Program-made: the position numbers and the translations under genes
Notes under the pieces: generated by a model
What the model saw: the letters and a program-made list of their open reading frames with translations, nothing else
Database searches by the model: none
Told to the model about the DNA's origin: nothing
Assembly (NCBI GenBank): GCA_024180945.1
Contig: JAKSGN010000035.1
Span: 1,178,001-1,242,000 of the forward strand
Origin: Macrophomina tecta
Taxonomy: Eukaryota; Ascomycota; Dothideomycetes; Botryosphaeriales; Botryosphaeriaceae
Direction of reading: 5' to 3'
Length of the DNA: 64,000 bases
In this document: positions 44,344 to 53,799 of the stretch, in pieces
Layout: each line of letters starts with the position of its first letter
How positions within the stretch are numbered: the first letter of the stretch is position 1

Positions 44344-45663
44344 TTAGCCGACGGATTGGTAGAGTAGGAGCGGCTCGCCGACGTTTTCGATTTCGGGAAT
44401 CGTGCACCGTAGGTCGAAGGCTTTTGACAGGACGATCTTGAAGATCTAATTGGACGATCGCGCCGTCAGCCACAATGCCCCAAGAACAAGCGAGCTGCGG
44501 AGAGCGTATCCAGAGGACGGGTTTGGAGGAGGGCTAATTTACCTTCTGGACGTTGATGCTGTGACTGGTGCTGCTGAAAATCAAGCTGGCCTTCATCGCT
44601 TTTGCGAAGCGCTTGGCCTAGTCCCGCGCTCTCATTAGTCCATCGGCTCCTGCGGAGACGCGCCAGCATTCCGCCAGCTCGGGGGGGGGGGGGGCCGCTC
44701 GCGACGCACCTGATTGGATATCTCCTCCTGCTCTTCGCGCGGGAAGTTGACAAAGTGATCGTACTTGGTGCCGACGAGGAAGGGAATAGCAGTCTTGTTG
44801 AAGCCGCGGCCTTGTCTGTACCACTCCTTGATCGAGTTGAGGGTGCTTTTGCGCGTCAAATCGAACATGAACAGAATAGCGACGGCGTCATTGCAGACCA
44901 GCGGGAGCATGTTGACGAATTCGCGCTGGCCACCCAAGTCCCATATCGAGAACGTGATTTCGGTGTTGCGAATTGATATCGTCTTCTCCATGAAGTTCAC
45001 ACCTGGGCCGTTTGTCAGCACGTCGGTCCTCTTCTGGTGCCCTCTCCTGCCGGCGCTCTTGAATCAAAACAACAACCAGGACTGCATACCCAATGTCTGA
45101 ATGTAGTCCTCATCCCAGCTGCCCTCCACGTACTTGACCATCAAGCTCGTCTTGCCGATCTGCGCATCGCCCACCATGCCGACCTTGATCACCACGCTCG
45201 TGTTTTGCTTCTCGCCGGGCGGCGCCTGGGAGCCCCGCTGGTTCTGCTCTTGATAGGTACGGCTGCCGCTGTCGGAATGAGTGTAAGCCATGCCGGAGCC
45301 CGGCCGCGACATGGGGCGCGAGCCGTTGTTTTGGTAGCGGGGCGGGGTGTCTTGGTCGGAGGGCGTTGAAAAGTTGTGATAGCCGAGCGGCGCGCCGTTG
45401 TGGTCGGACGAATACGGGCGATTGAAGCCTGTATCAGAGTAGGAGGTGGAAGGGCGCGGGTGCTCGGGGGAGGCGGGGATGTAGCTGGAGCCGTTGGGGC
45501 CGGCGGGGAGCTCGGGGGTGTGGTGGGCAGCAGCGGTGACGGTGGTGTCTTGACTCTCGTCGGGCTGGTCGGCGGGCAGGTCGCCATGGAGCGGAAGATT
45601 GACGGGCGGGTCGTGAGGCTCGAGGGCGGGCTCGGGCTGCGCGTTGTCTGCTGGGGAGTCCAT
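44344..45663 (-). CDS. SPG1: Spg1/Tem1-type septation-initiation GTPase
   Basis: Four exons: 45090-45663, 44710-45002, 44543-44617 and 44344-44445; 347 residues. The first ~155 residues are disordered (Pro, Ser, Gln, His rich), an extension beyond the ~200-residue yeast proteins. The GTPase follows: [20 protein letters not shown] (P-loop), switch I with [18 protein letters not shown] (G3, Gly where Ras has Ala), LVGTKYDHF (the TKxD form of G4 seen in Spg1/Tem1) and [14 protein letters not shown] (G5). It ends [16 protein letters not shown] and has no CaaX prenylation box, as expected for this subfamily. It should act at the spindle pole body atop the septation-initiation/mitotic-exit cascade. 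Intron 2 contains a G14 run. Confidence 0.94.
44681..44694. repeat. G14 run inside SPG1 intron 2
   Basis: Fourteen G on the plus strand, i.e. a C14 run in the transcript, within the intron spanning 44618-44709, near its middle. Confidence 0.9.
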
Positions 45664-46311
45664 GCTGTGAAATGCCAACAGGATGATTCGGCCGTCTGGT
45701 GCGCAATGCGGAGGGGAGCGGCGTGAAACAAAGGGCCAGCACAGCAACGGACGGATCTTGGCCGGGACGACGGCGGCGGCGTGGAGATGAAGCGCGATGT
45801 GAGGGGCGCAGTGGTGACCAGTGACGCCGTTGGGGGTAGCGCGCGGGACCAGGGAGCTGAGCGAGCAGCAGAGCAGTCGAGCTGCGGCGGGATGGACGTG
45901 TGTAAATTGAGTTTGGACGGCCGTCAGACGCGTGCGGGCGGGCTACGCAGCAGCACTCGGCGTGTTTCTGGGGGGCCGGCGGGAGAGGGCGGGTCGGAGA
46001 GCGCAGGTATATGGAGAACGCGGCACTTGCAGTGGTGATGTCGCGTCGAGCGCAGGTCTACTTAACGCACAGCGCGTGAGGCTGCAGAGTGACTGGCTCG
46101 ACAGGCAGCTGAGCGGACGACTGGGGGGGCCACGGGCGTTCACAGCGGCGGATCGGCAGGGATGCGCGCTTGGAAGGCCGTGACTCGCGATGTCTTGCAC
46201 CGCCAGACATGCCGCACGAAACGACGCCTGAGAACGGGAGCGCAAGCCACACTCAGCTCTCCAGTGCGTCCCGGCTCGCGGCCCTTCCACCTCCGCCCGC
46301 CGCCTGCTAGG

Positions 46312-46343
<32 letters not shown>

Positions 46344-46664
46344 AGTGGAGCTTTGGCCGCGCGCCCGTCGCTGATGGGGGCTGGCTGGGCCACCATGCGG
46401 ACGTGAATGCTCGAACAGTCCCAACAGAGACCCGCAACCGGATGATCCGCTCAGCACACCCTTCGTCTATTTCCAGACACCGAAGCTCGGGGCATCGTTG
46501 TCTTTCCACGCCGGAGGGCAGCTGGGCGCTGGCCCCCGCCCACAGCCTATCAGAGCGCCCCTCGCGCCACCGCCCGCCGCATAATCGTCGGGTGAACTGC
46601 CGCAGAGCCCAAAAAAAGTTGCGGCACAACCATCTATTCCCCGCACATATACCACATCTCAGCC
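45664..46664. promoter_or_regulatory. Divergent promoter region, SPG1 / RRB1
   Basis: 1.0 kb between head-to-head starts. It has one ACGCGT at 45928-45933 (265 bp upstream of SPG1; one copy alone is not significant) and a (TTGC)8 microsatellite at 46312-46343. No gene seen. Confidence 0.45.
46312..46343. repeat. (TTGC)8 microsatellite
   Basis: Eight perfect tetranucleotide copies in the SPG1-RRB1 intergenic region. Confidence 0.95.
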
Positions 46665-48262
46665 ATGAGCAAACGCCCCGCCGACCCGCAGGAAGACGAG
46701 CGCGACGCCCTCAAGTCGGGCGAGCGTCCGCTTCCCGCCGCGCTGCCCGACGAGGCCGGCGAATTCGAGGACGAGTACGAGGATGAATTCGAGAGCGAAG
46801 ACGAGATTATCGAGGCCGGTGTCGACGGCCGCCCCGACGAGGAGCGCGAAGCAGAGGAGCGTGAGGGTCAGCCGTCCTCTCCACTTGCTTGCCCCCATGC
46901 GCCACACTGACAGCTGCACAGATGCCATGGAAGTAGACCAGGGCACCTTCATCCCCGGCCGCCACAAGCTCTCCGCCGGCGAGACCCTCTCCCCCGATCT
47001 CTCGACCTACGAGATGTTGCATTCCCTCGAGGCCCCGTGGCCCTGTCTGTCCATGGATATCATCCGCGACCAGCTGGGCGACGACCGAAGATCCTACCCG
47101 GCCACTGTTTATGCTGTCGCCGGCACCCAGGCTGCCGAGGGCCGTGACAAGGAAAACCAGCTGTTGGTCATGAAGATGAGCAGTCTGAGCCGCATGGACC
47201 GTGAGCACGACGAGTCGGACAACGACAGTGACGACGACGAGAACGCCGACCCCATCCTCGAAACGAAGTCGATCCCGCTTACCTCGACCACCAACCGGAT
47301 ACGCGCCCACCAGTCTCCACAGGTCACCTCTGCACAGCCGCCAACCACGCTGACCGCGGCTATGACTGAGTCTGGCCAAGTCCTCATCCACGATATCACA
47401 CCTCACCTTACCGCCTTCGACACCCCCGGCGCCACCTTGACTCCCCAACAGTCGAAGCCCGTCTGCACTGTCCGTGCCCACGGCAAGAACGAGGGCTACG
47501 CAGTTGACTGGTCGCCGCTTGTGCCAGAGGGCAAAGTCCTCACCGGAGACATCACCGGCAAGATATTTGCTACTACCCGGACACAGGGCGGTGGCTTCGT
47601 TACCGACACCACACCTTACACTGGCCACAAGCAGACTGTCGAGGAGCTTCAGTGGTCACCAACCGAAAAGAATGTCTTCGCTTCTGCCGGAAATGACGGC
47701 ACGGTCCGCGTCTGGGACGTTCGTTCCAAGTCGCGGAAGCCTGTCATTACCGTTCAGGCAAGCAAAATCGATGTCAACGTGCTTTCGTGGTCACGTCAGA
47801 CTGCGCACCTCTTGGCGTCTGGCGCGGATGACGGGCAATGGGCTGTGTGGGACCTGCGTCAGTGGAAGCCTAGCGCCAATGGCGCTCCCATCAAACCTAG
47901 CCCTGTTGCCTCGTTCGACTTCCACAAGGAGCAGATTACCTGTGTCGAGTGGCACCCTACTGACGACAGTATTGTCATGGTCGCTGCCGGAGACAACACC
48001 CTAACGCTGTGGGACCTGGCGGTCGAGTTGGATGATGAGGAAAGCAGAGATACGGCCGGTGTGCAGGACGTACCGCCGCAGCTGCTCTTCGTTCACTACA
48101 TGGACCAGGTCAAGGAGGGCCATTGGCACCCCCAGATTCCGGGGTGTGTCATGGCTACTGGTGGAAGTGGATTTGGGTACGTCCACGGCTATTCCCAGCT
48201 CCGCGCAAATTGCCGATCCGCTAACATCCGATCACAGAGTATTCAAGACGATCAGTGTGTAG
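46665..48262 (+). CDS. RRB1: Ribosome assembly WD-repeat protein Rrb1/Grwd1
   Basis: Three exons: 46665-46860, 46922-48176 and 48238-48262; 491 residues. The acidic N-terminus (FEDEYEDEFESEDEIIEAG) precedes EVDQGTFIPGRHKLSAGETL and LEAPWPCLSMDIIRDQLGDD, the signature of the glutamate-rich WD protein family. Later blades read TVRVWDVRSKS, WAVWDLRQWK and LTLWDLAVE. GYAVDWSP, TVEELQWSPTEKNVFASAG and CVEWHP are typical. Rrb1 is a nucleolar dedicated chaperone for ribosomal protein uL3 (Rpl3) in 60S assembly. The ending VFKTISV is restored by a 25-nt last exon. Two donors six bases apart at the end of exon 1 (46861 GTGAGG, 46867 GTCAGC) are in the same phase; the first is stronger. Confidence 0.94.
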
Positions 48263-49435
48263 ATATGGCGAACAAGAAAAAAGCAGGACGAATTTCACAC
48301 ACAAGACCCCCAGAAAAAGCACGCGTTTCATGATCCGAGATACCTTGTCTAAATTTTGAATCATTAATGAGCGAAGTCACCGCTCGTGTACAGGAAAATT
48401 GTGCCCCCACCTTGCTTTCTGACTCGCAACGGAGAAATGCCCGGAGTAACTGCCCAAAGGGAACAGTTGGCAAGGCCTCCACATTCAGCCTTGCTTACTC
48501 GGCATGGGTGCGGTCGGATGAGGCCCCAGCAGGAAATGCTCCGCGGCCTTAGACAGCAGGCTAAGGGTCCACTTTCTCGAGAGGCGCAGCTGAAGGCTGC
48601 AGATGGTTTGGTTGGATCCTCGCGAACTGTGAATTGATCGCGGCCGGAAGCATGATGGTATACTTGGAGCCTTGACTGTTCCTGCAAGTAAGCCCTAACT
48701 CCTGCAGGTTTGCTCTGATGTGCCCCATTCATAGCCTTCGAGCCCGTCTGCTGTTCTGAGATATCATTCTAGAACTGCCTTATGCATCTTCCAGAAACCC
48801 TTGGTCCACATCTTTTGCTTGCAGTGCGGCCCGCACCTTAATTTCTGTCCGTTCAGTCGTAATATCGTGCTCCAGAAAAAAATGGGAATCAAGCAATCTC
48901 AGGGAATACCTTATAGTCCAATGAATAGGATGTTCAATCTTCAAACACAGCCATTCGTTGTGGTCATGATGGTAGCTTCACCGATTTGAATTCTTATTTG
49001 GTCTTGACTGCCCCATAAGGAAAACTGTTCTACCGCACTGATCGTTTCAAACCTTGATGTCTATCAACGTCCCGCCGTCCAGCTCCTCGAAGCATATGAG
49101 CAAGAGCAGCCCCCCTCTCCCCAGCTCATTCCGTCGACACCATCCCTTCCCGGTATTCCTCGAGCTCTTGGCCCGTTGGGTTGCCGGTTCCCTCCACGTC
49201 GGTCGTAAATGCCATTTGGCCGAAGTCCAGGCTGCTATGGGTCACGCTTAGGCCGAGACAGTGCGGGTTACTCTAGTGTAGGTTAATTAATGAGACGATT
49301 TTCCAGCTCCTGCTTACCTGGTTGTTGGGCGTTCGCTCCTCCACCAACTACTACTGCTCCTGTCCCTCCTCCATTGCCGTCATGAGCGTGGCCACCTGCT
49401 GGGTTCTGAGGCTGCTGAGGCCCGAGGCCCTGTGG
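48263..49435. other. Convergent intergenic region
   Basis: RRB1 3' flank and the region after the last confident exon of the Cys-rich gene. A Gly/Pro/Gln-rich minus-strand stretch at about 49331-49434, ended by a GTAAGC donor, may be a further exon of that gene, and 49130-49220 could be another; phases could not be reconciled. Confidence 0.35.
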
Positions 49436-50800
49436 TTAGTCTCCACCAGCTGGTGCGTTGCCTCCGCCAGACAGATTGTCCGCCTGTGGAGCTGCAGGTG
49501 CCTGCGGATTACCGCCCGCTGACGAGGTTCTATTGTTATCGTTATTACCGTTGACAGGCTGCTGGTCGCTGCGCGTTCCACTGTTCGATGGCCGTCTTCC
49601 GCATCCGAAGGAGCAAGAGCACCAGGCTCTGAAGCAACAGTGCCTCCTCGGCGGAGGCCGGGTTCCTAGCGCCGTCTGCTCGAGAGGCGGTGCGCCCCAG
49701 TGGATGATGTCTTTCCAGGACCCCCTCGACGCCCTCTTTCTGCCTTTAGCCCGCTCATCCCACCGCTTGGCCCTGTAGGTGGCATACGTCGGCGGCACGC
49801 CAATGCCGCCGGCGAGGAATCACTCGCGTGCGGGCACGCGTTCGACTGTCGGGTCACCACCACCACCGCCGCCGCCGCCGCGCAGCTTTGGCACGACGGG
49901 TTCGCATTCCTTCTCGGGTTTCACGAGAGCTGATGGAATAGCGGGGCTCGCCAATGCCGCTCGTCGACGGGCAGACGCTGATAATGATGTTCTTGCGGGC
50001 TTCTCCCTTGCAGGCGCCGGCCGTGGATTTTCTGATTCTCCATCGGAGTCCAACGGGCCGCAGACCGCCACGGCGGACCGTAGGTGGCTGGCTTCCTCGT
50101 CATACTCAGGGTGAAGGGGGCGGAGAAGACGCCAGCGCTCCTCTCTGCGAAGATGGGCGCGTTCGAGTGAAGAAGCTGAGGATTGAAGCGTGTCCAGCGA
50201 GGAGTGTGGTGACGTGCAGGCTAGCCTGGCAGTTGAAAGGCCAGGAGCGTTGAATATGGAGAGTGCTCTTAACTCTGTGGCTGTCTCGTGGCGGTTGTCG
50301 TTGCAGTGTGTCAAGTGAGGAGATCCGATGCCAGGCTCCGGACGCGCATGGCTTTCTGTTCCAATACCTGTTGTTGGTCTGCCGACTTTAGAAGCCTGTG
50401 AATTGCGTGCTGCTGCATGAACGTGGGAGTTCGCCAGAACCTCGACGGACTCTGCTTCCGCACCATACAAAGCACATGGTATTTTCTGCGTTTCAGAGTC
50501 CAACATACGATCTGTGAAATCGCGCCGCAGGGCACTGTGATCTTCAGCTCCGCTTGACTTGCGTTCTCTGCTGCCGCTCTTCTCCCTTCCTGACTGCCAC
50601 GCCCTTGTATCGAATCTGAGTAGAATGTGTTTGCAGCACACTCTCACTTTCTTGCAACACTTACACCATATGCAAGTGCTGGAATTTATCTTTTCTTGTC
50701 GTAGTTTCCCCGAACATATGTCGCAAAGTTCAGCATATGCATCTTTTGTGCACTCGCAGGTGCTGGAACAGCAGTCGGTGCAGCCACAGCAGTCTGGCAT
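49436..50800 (-). CDS. Cys-rich protein of unknown function, gene model unresolved
   Basis: From the ATG at 50800 the frame opens MPDCCGCTDCCSSTCECTKD, then ELCDICSGKL, CIWCKCCKKVRVCCKH. That is about 20 Cys in 57 residues, with CxxC and CC pairs. A long Ser/Arg/Glu-rich stretch follows and ends VPARE before a TGA at 49820-49822. The same frame then continues in sensible protein: RAKRWDERAKGRKR, SWKDIIHWGAPP, and a second Cys cluster HCCFRAWCSCSFGCG, then Asn/Gly/Pro-rich tail. A 51-nt GTGATT...TACAG intron (49773-49823) would remove the stop in phase, so this is probably one gene. An upstream exon near 50990-51120 and further downstream exons are possible. I recognise no family; metal binding or palmitoylation is a guess. 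Confidence 0.4.
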
Positions 50801-51559
50801 CAGTAGCTGCGAAACATAGGCGAGGGAGCACGTCTACTGATTTCCCTATGTGTATGTCCTGCTCTGTAATGCTTCCTTTCCTCTTTCGCCCCGATTCGAG
50901 CTCTATGTCATGTCAGCATCAGTTTGTCAACTATTTTGTGCAGAAGGAGCTCTGGCAGCTTACATCGAGGCTCCCCCAAGAACCCTTGCTTGTCAGATGA
51001 CGTGGATTCCTGGGCCGAAGAGTCCACAGGCCTTGGATGGCTGCAGGGTCTCTCTTTAGACGATTGGGGCTTTCTGTATTCAATGACGGGCGTGGGGGGC
51101 GGTTCGTGGGGATCCTGGAGATGGCAGTTGATATGCTAATACAAGACGTGATCCAGATCCTCACCGACGCGAGTTTGGGGACCATCGTTCTCCTTTTGCG
51201 GAGGCTTTGAGGTCTTATGTATTGTCATTGATAATTCAAACAGGAAGAAGTGGAAGGAATGTGCTGGTTTGTGTCGCGTTCTTGTACTACGGAAGTGCCT
51301 GCCGTTTGATGCAGAACTTAGTTGTCATGAATCTTGTCATAATACAACTGTACAGGCGACTCTAAAGAACTGGAATATCAGGAAAGGCTCATGCGATACA
51401 TTTGTCTGTCTTTGCCGTGATGATTGCATTGAAGTCGTGGCCAACCACGAAAGCAAGCCTTCGATATTACCGAAGAAGATATGTGAAACCGTTCTTGACG
51501 ACTTTGGTCTGGGTGTTGAGCCGCAGATATTCTGGCCAAGGGAATCGTATCGCACCTCC
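50801..51559. other. Possible 5' exon of the Cys-rich gene, otherwise no gene
   Basis: The minus strand at about 50990-51120 reads as Pro/Ser/Lys-rich protein-like sequence ending at a GTAAGC donor; it may belong to the Cys-rich gene. The rest is 3' flank of the methyltransferase gene. Confidence 0.3.
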
Positions 51560-52708
51560 CTACGGCAATCTTTTGTAGAGATGTATCTGATACCGCATGT
51601 TTTCCAGGTCAATTGGATACTTCAGTCCTTCAGGAAGTCTGAACCATCTAGACTCATCGGTCAGGATCTTTTCCCATTTCGGGCCCTCCTCTTTTGATTT
51701 TGCATCCTTTGGAATCGATAAAAGTGTGTGGTCAAGCAGCCATTGCATGGGATACTGTTTTTCAGCACCATTAAGAGTAACGGTAGAATAGCTTCCAGGG
51801 CTATCCACAACCAGCAACAGGGACTCAGGACGAAGGCATCCAGTGAGCTTCATCAAGAAGGCTTGCGTCTTTGCAAGCGAGCTTGTGTAAAGCTCATTCA
51901 AAGTGAACATTATGGTAATAAGATCAGTATCCTTCAACTGAACTGAGAGATCTGCCGTGGACATGGCAAGGACATCTTGCTGGACGGACGTGGTGTTGAA
52001 AATATCCGAACTGAGAAGTGCTGCGTTGGCCTCCTTCGCGGCGGCTGATGCGTACTTGGACAGTGGGGGGCTCGTGGTGATTGCGGTTTGCAGACTGGTA
52101 ACGATGGGTGACCAGTTGGCAATATCTATAGCTGATACTTCGAGACGTGGCTGGACCGACTGTGGGATGGCTGTCCTTGGTGCGATGTTTTCCGTATCGT
52201 TTGTTTGGATATTCTGCGATGGTATATCCTTTTTGCCCAGCAACTTGAGGAAGCCGGCGAGCCCAACGATCTCTGCGCCAGCACCACCCCCCAGACAAAC
52301 GATCTTCATGGCATCTCCAATCCCCTTCTCGTCAGGCTCATTTGATGGGCAGACGTGTTCCTCTATGTCACAGAAGACCTGAAGGTAGCCAAGGGCTCTG
52401 CTGGGGCTCCAGCGAACGGCGTATGCCTCAAGGTATTCATCCTTTCCGAAAGCCGTGAGGAAGTCGCGGTTGTAGAGGTGCTGCTTCACTTCTTGCAACA
52501 ACGGTTTCAGGTCTGAACCAAAACGATCCGGGAACGCGTCCCGAAAGACGTTGAGCAGAAGCTGCTGTAGCTCCAGCGGAGCATTCGCTGAGTTGTGCGG
52601 CACGCCCTCCTTGGTTGCATTCTGCTTTGCTTCGCTCCTCTTAGGAGGATTCGTCTTCTTGTTCTTGTTTCCCGTCGCGGCCTTTCCGCGAGCGTTCTTG
52701 GGAGGCAT
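51560..52708 (-). CDS. BMT6: 25S rRNA (uridine-N3) methyltransferase, Bmt6-like
   Basis: Intronless, 382 residues. A basic leader (KNKKTNPPKRSEAKQN), likely nucleolar targeting, precedes LQQLLLNVFRDAF and RALGYLQVFCDIEEHV. The Rossmann-like SAM site is MKIVCLGGGAGAEIVG at about 133-148, followed by LEVSAIDIANWSPIV with the acidic residue at the end of strand two. LKDTDLITIMFTLNELYTSS and LLLVVDSPGSYSTVTLNG make up the back half, ending MRYQIHLYKRLP. This fits the Bmt6 family, which modifies one uridine of large-subunit rRNA to m3U in yeast. The start is the ATG at 52708; the head-to-head neighbour begins 245 bp away, so the promoter is short and shared. Confidence 0.85.
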   Translation of the reverse strand: MPPKNARGKAATGNKNKKTNPPKRSEAKQNATKEGVPHNSANAPLELQQLLLNVFRDAFPDRFGSDLKPLLQEVKQHLYNRDFLTAFGKDEYLEAYAVRWSPSRALGYLQVFCDIEEHVCPSNEPDEKGIGDAMKIVCLGGGAGAEIVGLAGFLKLLGKKDIPSQNIQTNDTENIAPRTAIPQSVQPRLEVSAIDIANWSPIVTSLQTAITTSPPLSKYASAAAKEANAALLSSDIFNTTSVQQDVLAMSTADLSVQLKDTDLITIMFTLNELYTSSLAKTQAFLMKLTGCLRPESLLLVVDSPGSYSTVTLNGAEKQYPMQWLLDHTLLSIPKDAKSKEEGPKWEKILTDESRWFRLPEGLKYPIDLENMRYQIHLYKRLP

Positions 52709-52953
52709 CTTGGCGGCGTGGACGGAGGAGAAAAGCCCGGATGTCCAAAAATCGGACTTCTACCGGCAACCAATTTATTCTGGCAGATCGCCCAACCACC
52801 GTTCCATGCCCCGCGCTGCCATCAGCACCAGCGCACCAGGCCCCTGCATACATCAACTCCGCCCACGATCGTCGCACTTTCAAGACTTCTCTCGCCGGGT
52901 CGCTGTGCATTCCCAGCACCTCTCAAAGTCCAACAAGTACCCATTGGCCCGCC

Positions 52954-53611
52954 ATGCGCCTCCCCTACGTACCCAATCCCCCGCACTTCGACAGCGCCGC
53001 CGACCAAGCCATCGTCGCGCGTGTCCAAAAACGACGCGGCGATCGCGGCCTGCAAGAGCTGGACCTGGCGCTCCTCCACGCCCCTCCCGTTGCAGACGGC
53101 TGGTGAGCACCCACCGACCATGTTGGCCCTCCTCCACTGAAGGCCATCCAGGAACTCCTTCCTTGGCGCCATCCGCACGCGCACCACCCTGCCCGACTCC
53201 ATCCGCGAAACAGCTATCTGCCGTGTCGCCGTGCTCAACCGTGCCTGGTATGAGTGGATGCATCACGCGCCGCTCTTGCGCGCCGCCGGCGACGTGGACG
53301 AGCGGGATCTGGAGTACATCGTGAAGCGGCGACCGGCCACGCAGACGCAAAGGGAAGGCGGGACCGCGGTGGAGGAGAGCGTGCGGCCGTCGCGGTTGAC
53401 GGAGAAGCATCTGTCGGTGCTGGAGTACACGGACGCCATGACCATGGATGTGAGTGTGCCGGAGGAAGTGTTCCAGAAACTGAGGTCGCTGTTCAGCGAG
53501 CGGGAGGTTGTGGAGATTACGGCCACGGTGAGTGCGTATAATTGCGTGAGCAGGTTTCTGGTGGCACTGGATGTTGGAGAGAAGAATGATGATACGGGTC
53601 CAGATCAATGA
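52954..53611 (+). CDS. Carboxymuconolactone decarboxylase-family (AhpD-like) protein
   Basis: Two exons, 52954-53102 and 53152-53611, 202 residues. After MRLPYVPNPPHFDSAADQ come LDLALLHAPPVADGWNSFL, and the core RETAICRVAVLNRAWYEWMH with HAPLLRAAG. The fold is the all-alpha AhpD/CMD type. The usual catalytic Cys-x-x-Cys of AhpD is not present: the helix has YEWMHH where peroxidase members have CxxCxxxH, so a decarboxylase-like or unknown activity is more likely. The second half (SVPEEVFQKLRSLFSEREV, VEITATVSAYNCVSRFLVAL) gives the pairing helices. Cytosolic, no signal peptide. The splice W-N-SFLGA is conserved in this family. It ends 188 bp from the convergent POL12 stop. Confidence 0.85.
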
Positions 53612-53799
53612 TGTAGGTCTGCTGACAAGCGTTGTTCCCCCTGCGCACATGAGGCTATGATCCTCGTGAAAGCTGTTCTCCCATGTTCCGTAGACGCCGA
53701 ACGCCGCCATGATATCCCTACCCAGGCTTATATGCCGCAGAATCCCAGACTAAAGCGTCATACCCCATCCCAGTTTCACGTTTTAATGTCCAGCACCCT

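Noticed and set aside
45928..45933. Single ACGCGT upstream of SPG1 as an MBF site
   Set aside because: One copy of a six-base site is expected by chance about every 4 kb and others occur in intergenic and coding DNA here.
46807..47628. 273-codon minus-strand frame opposite RRB1
   Set aside because: Antisense shadow of a well-conserved WD protein; no motif of its own.
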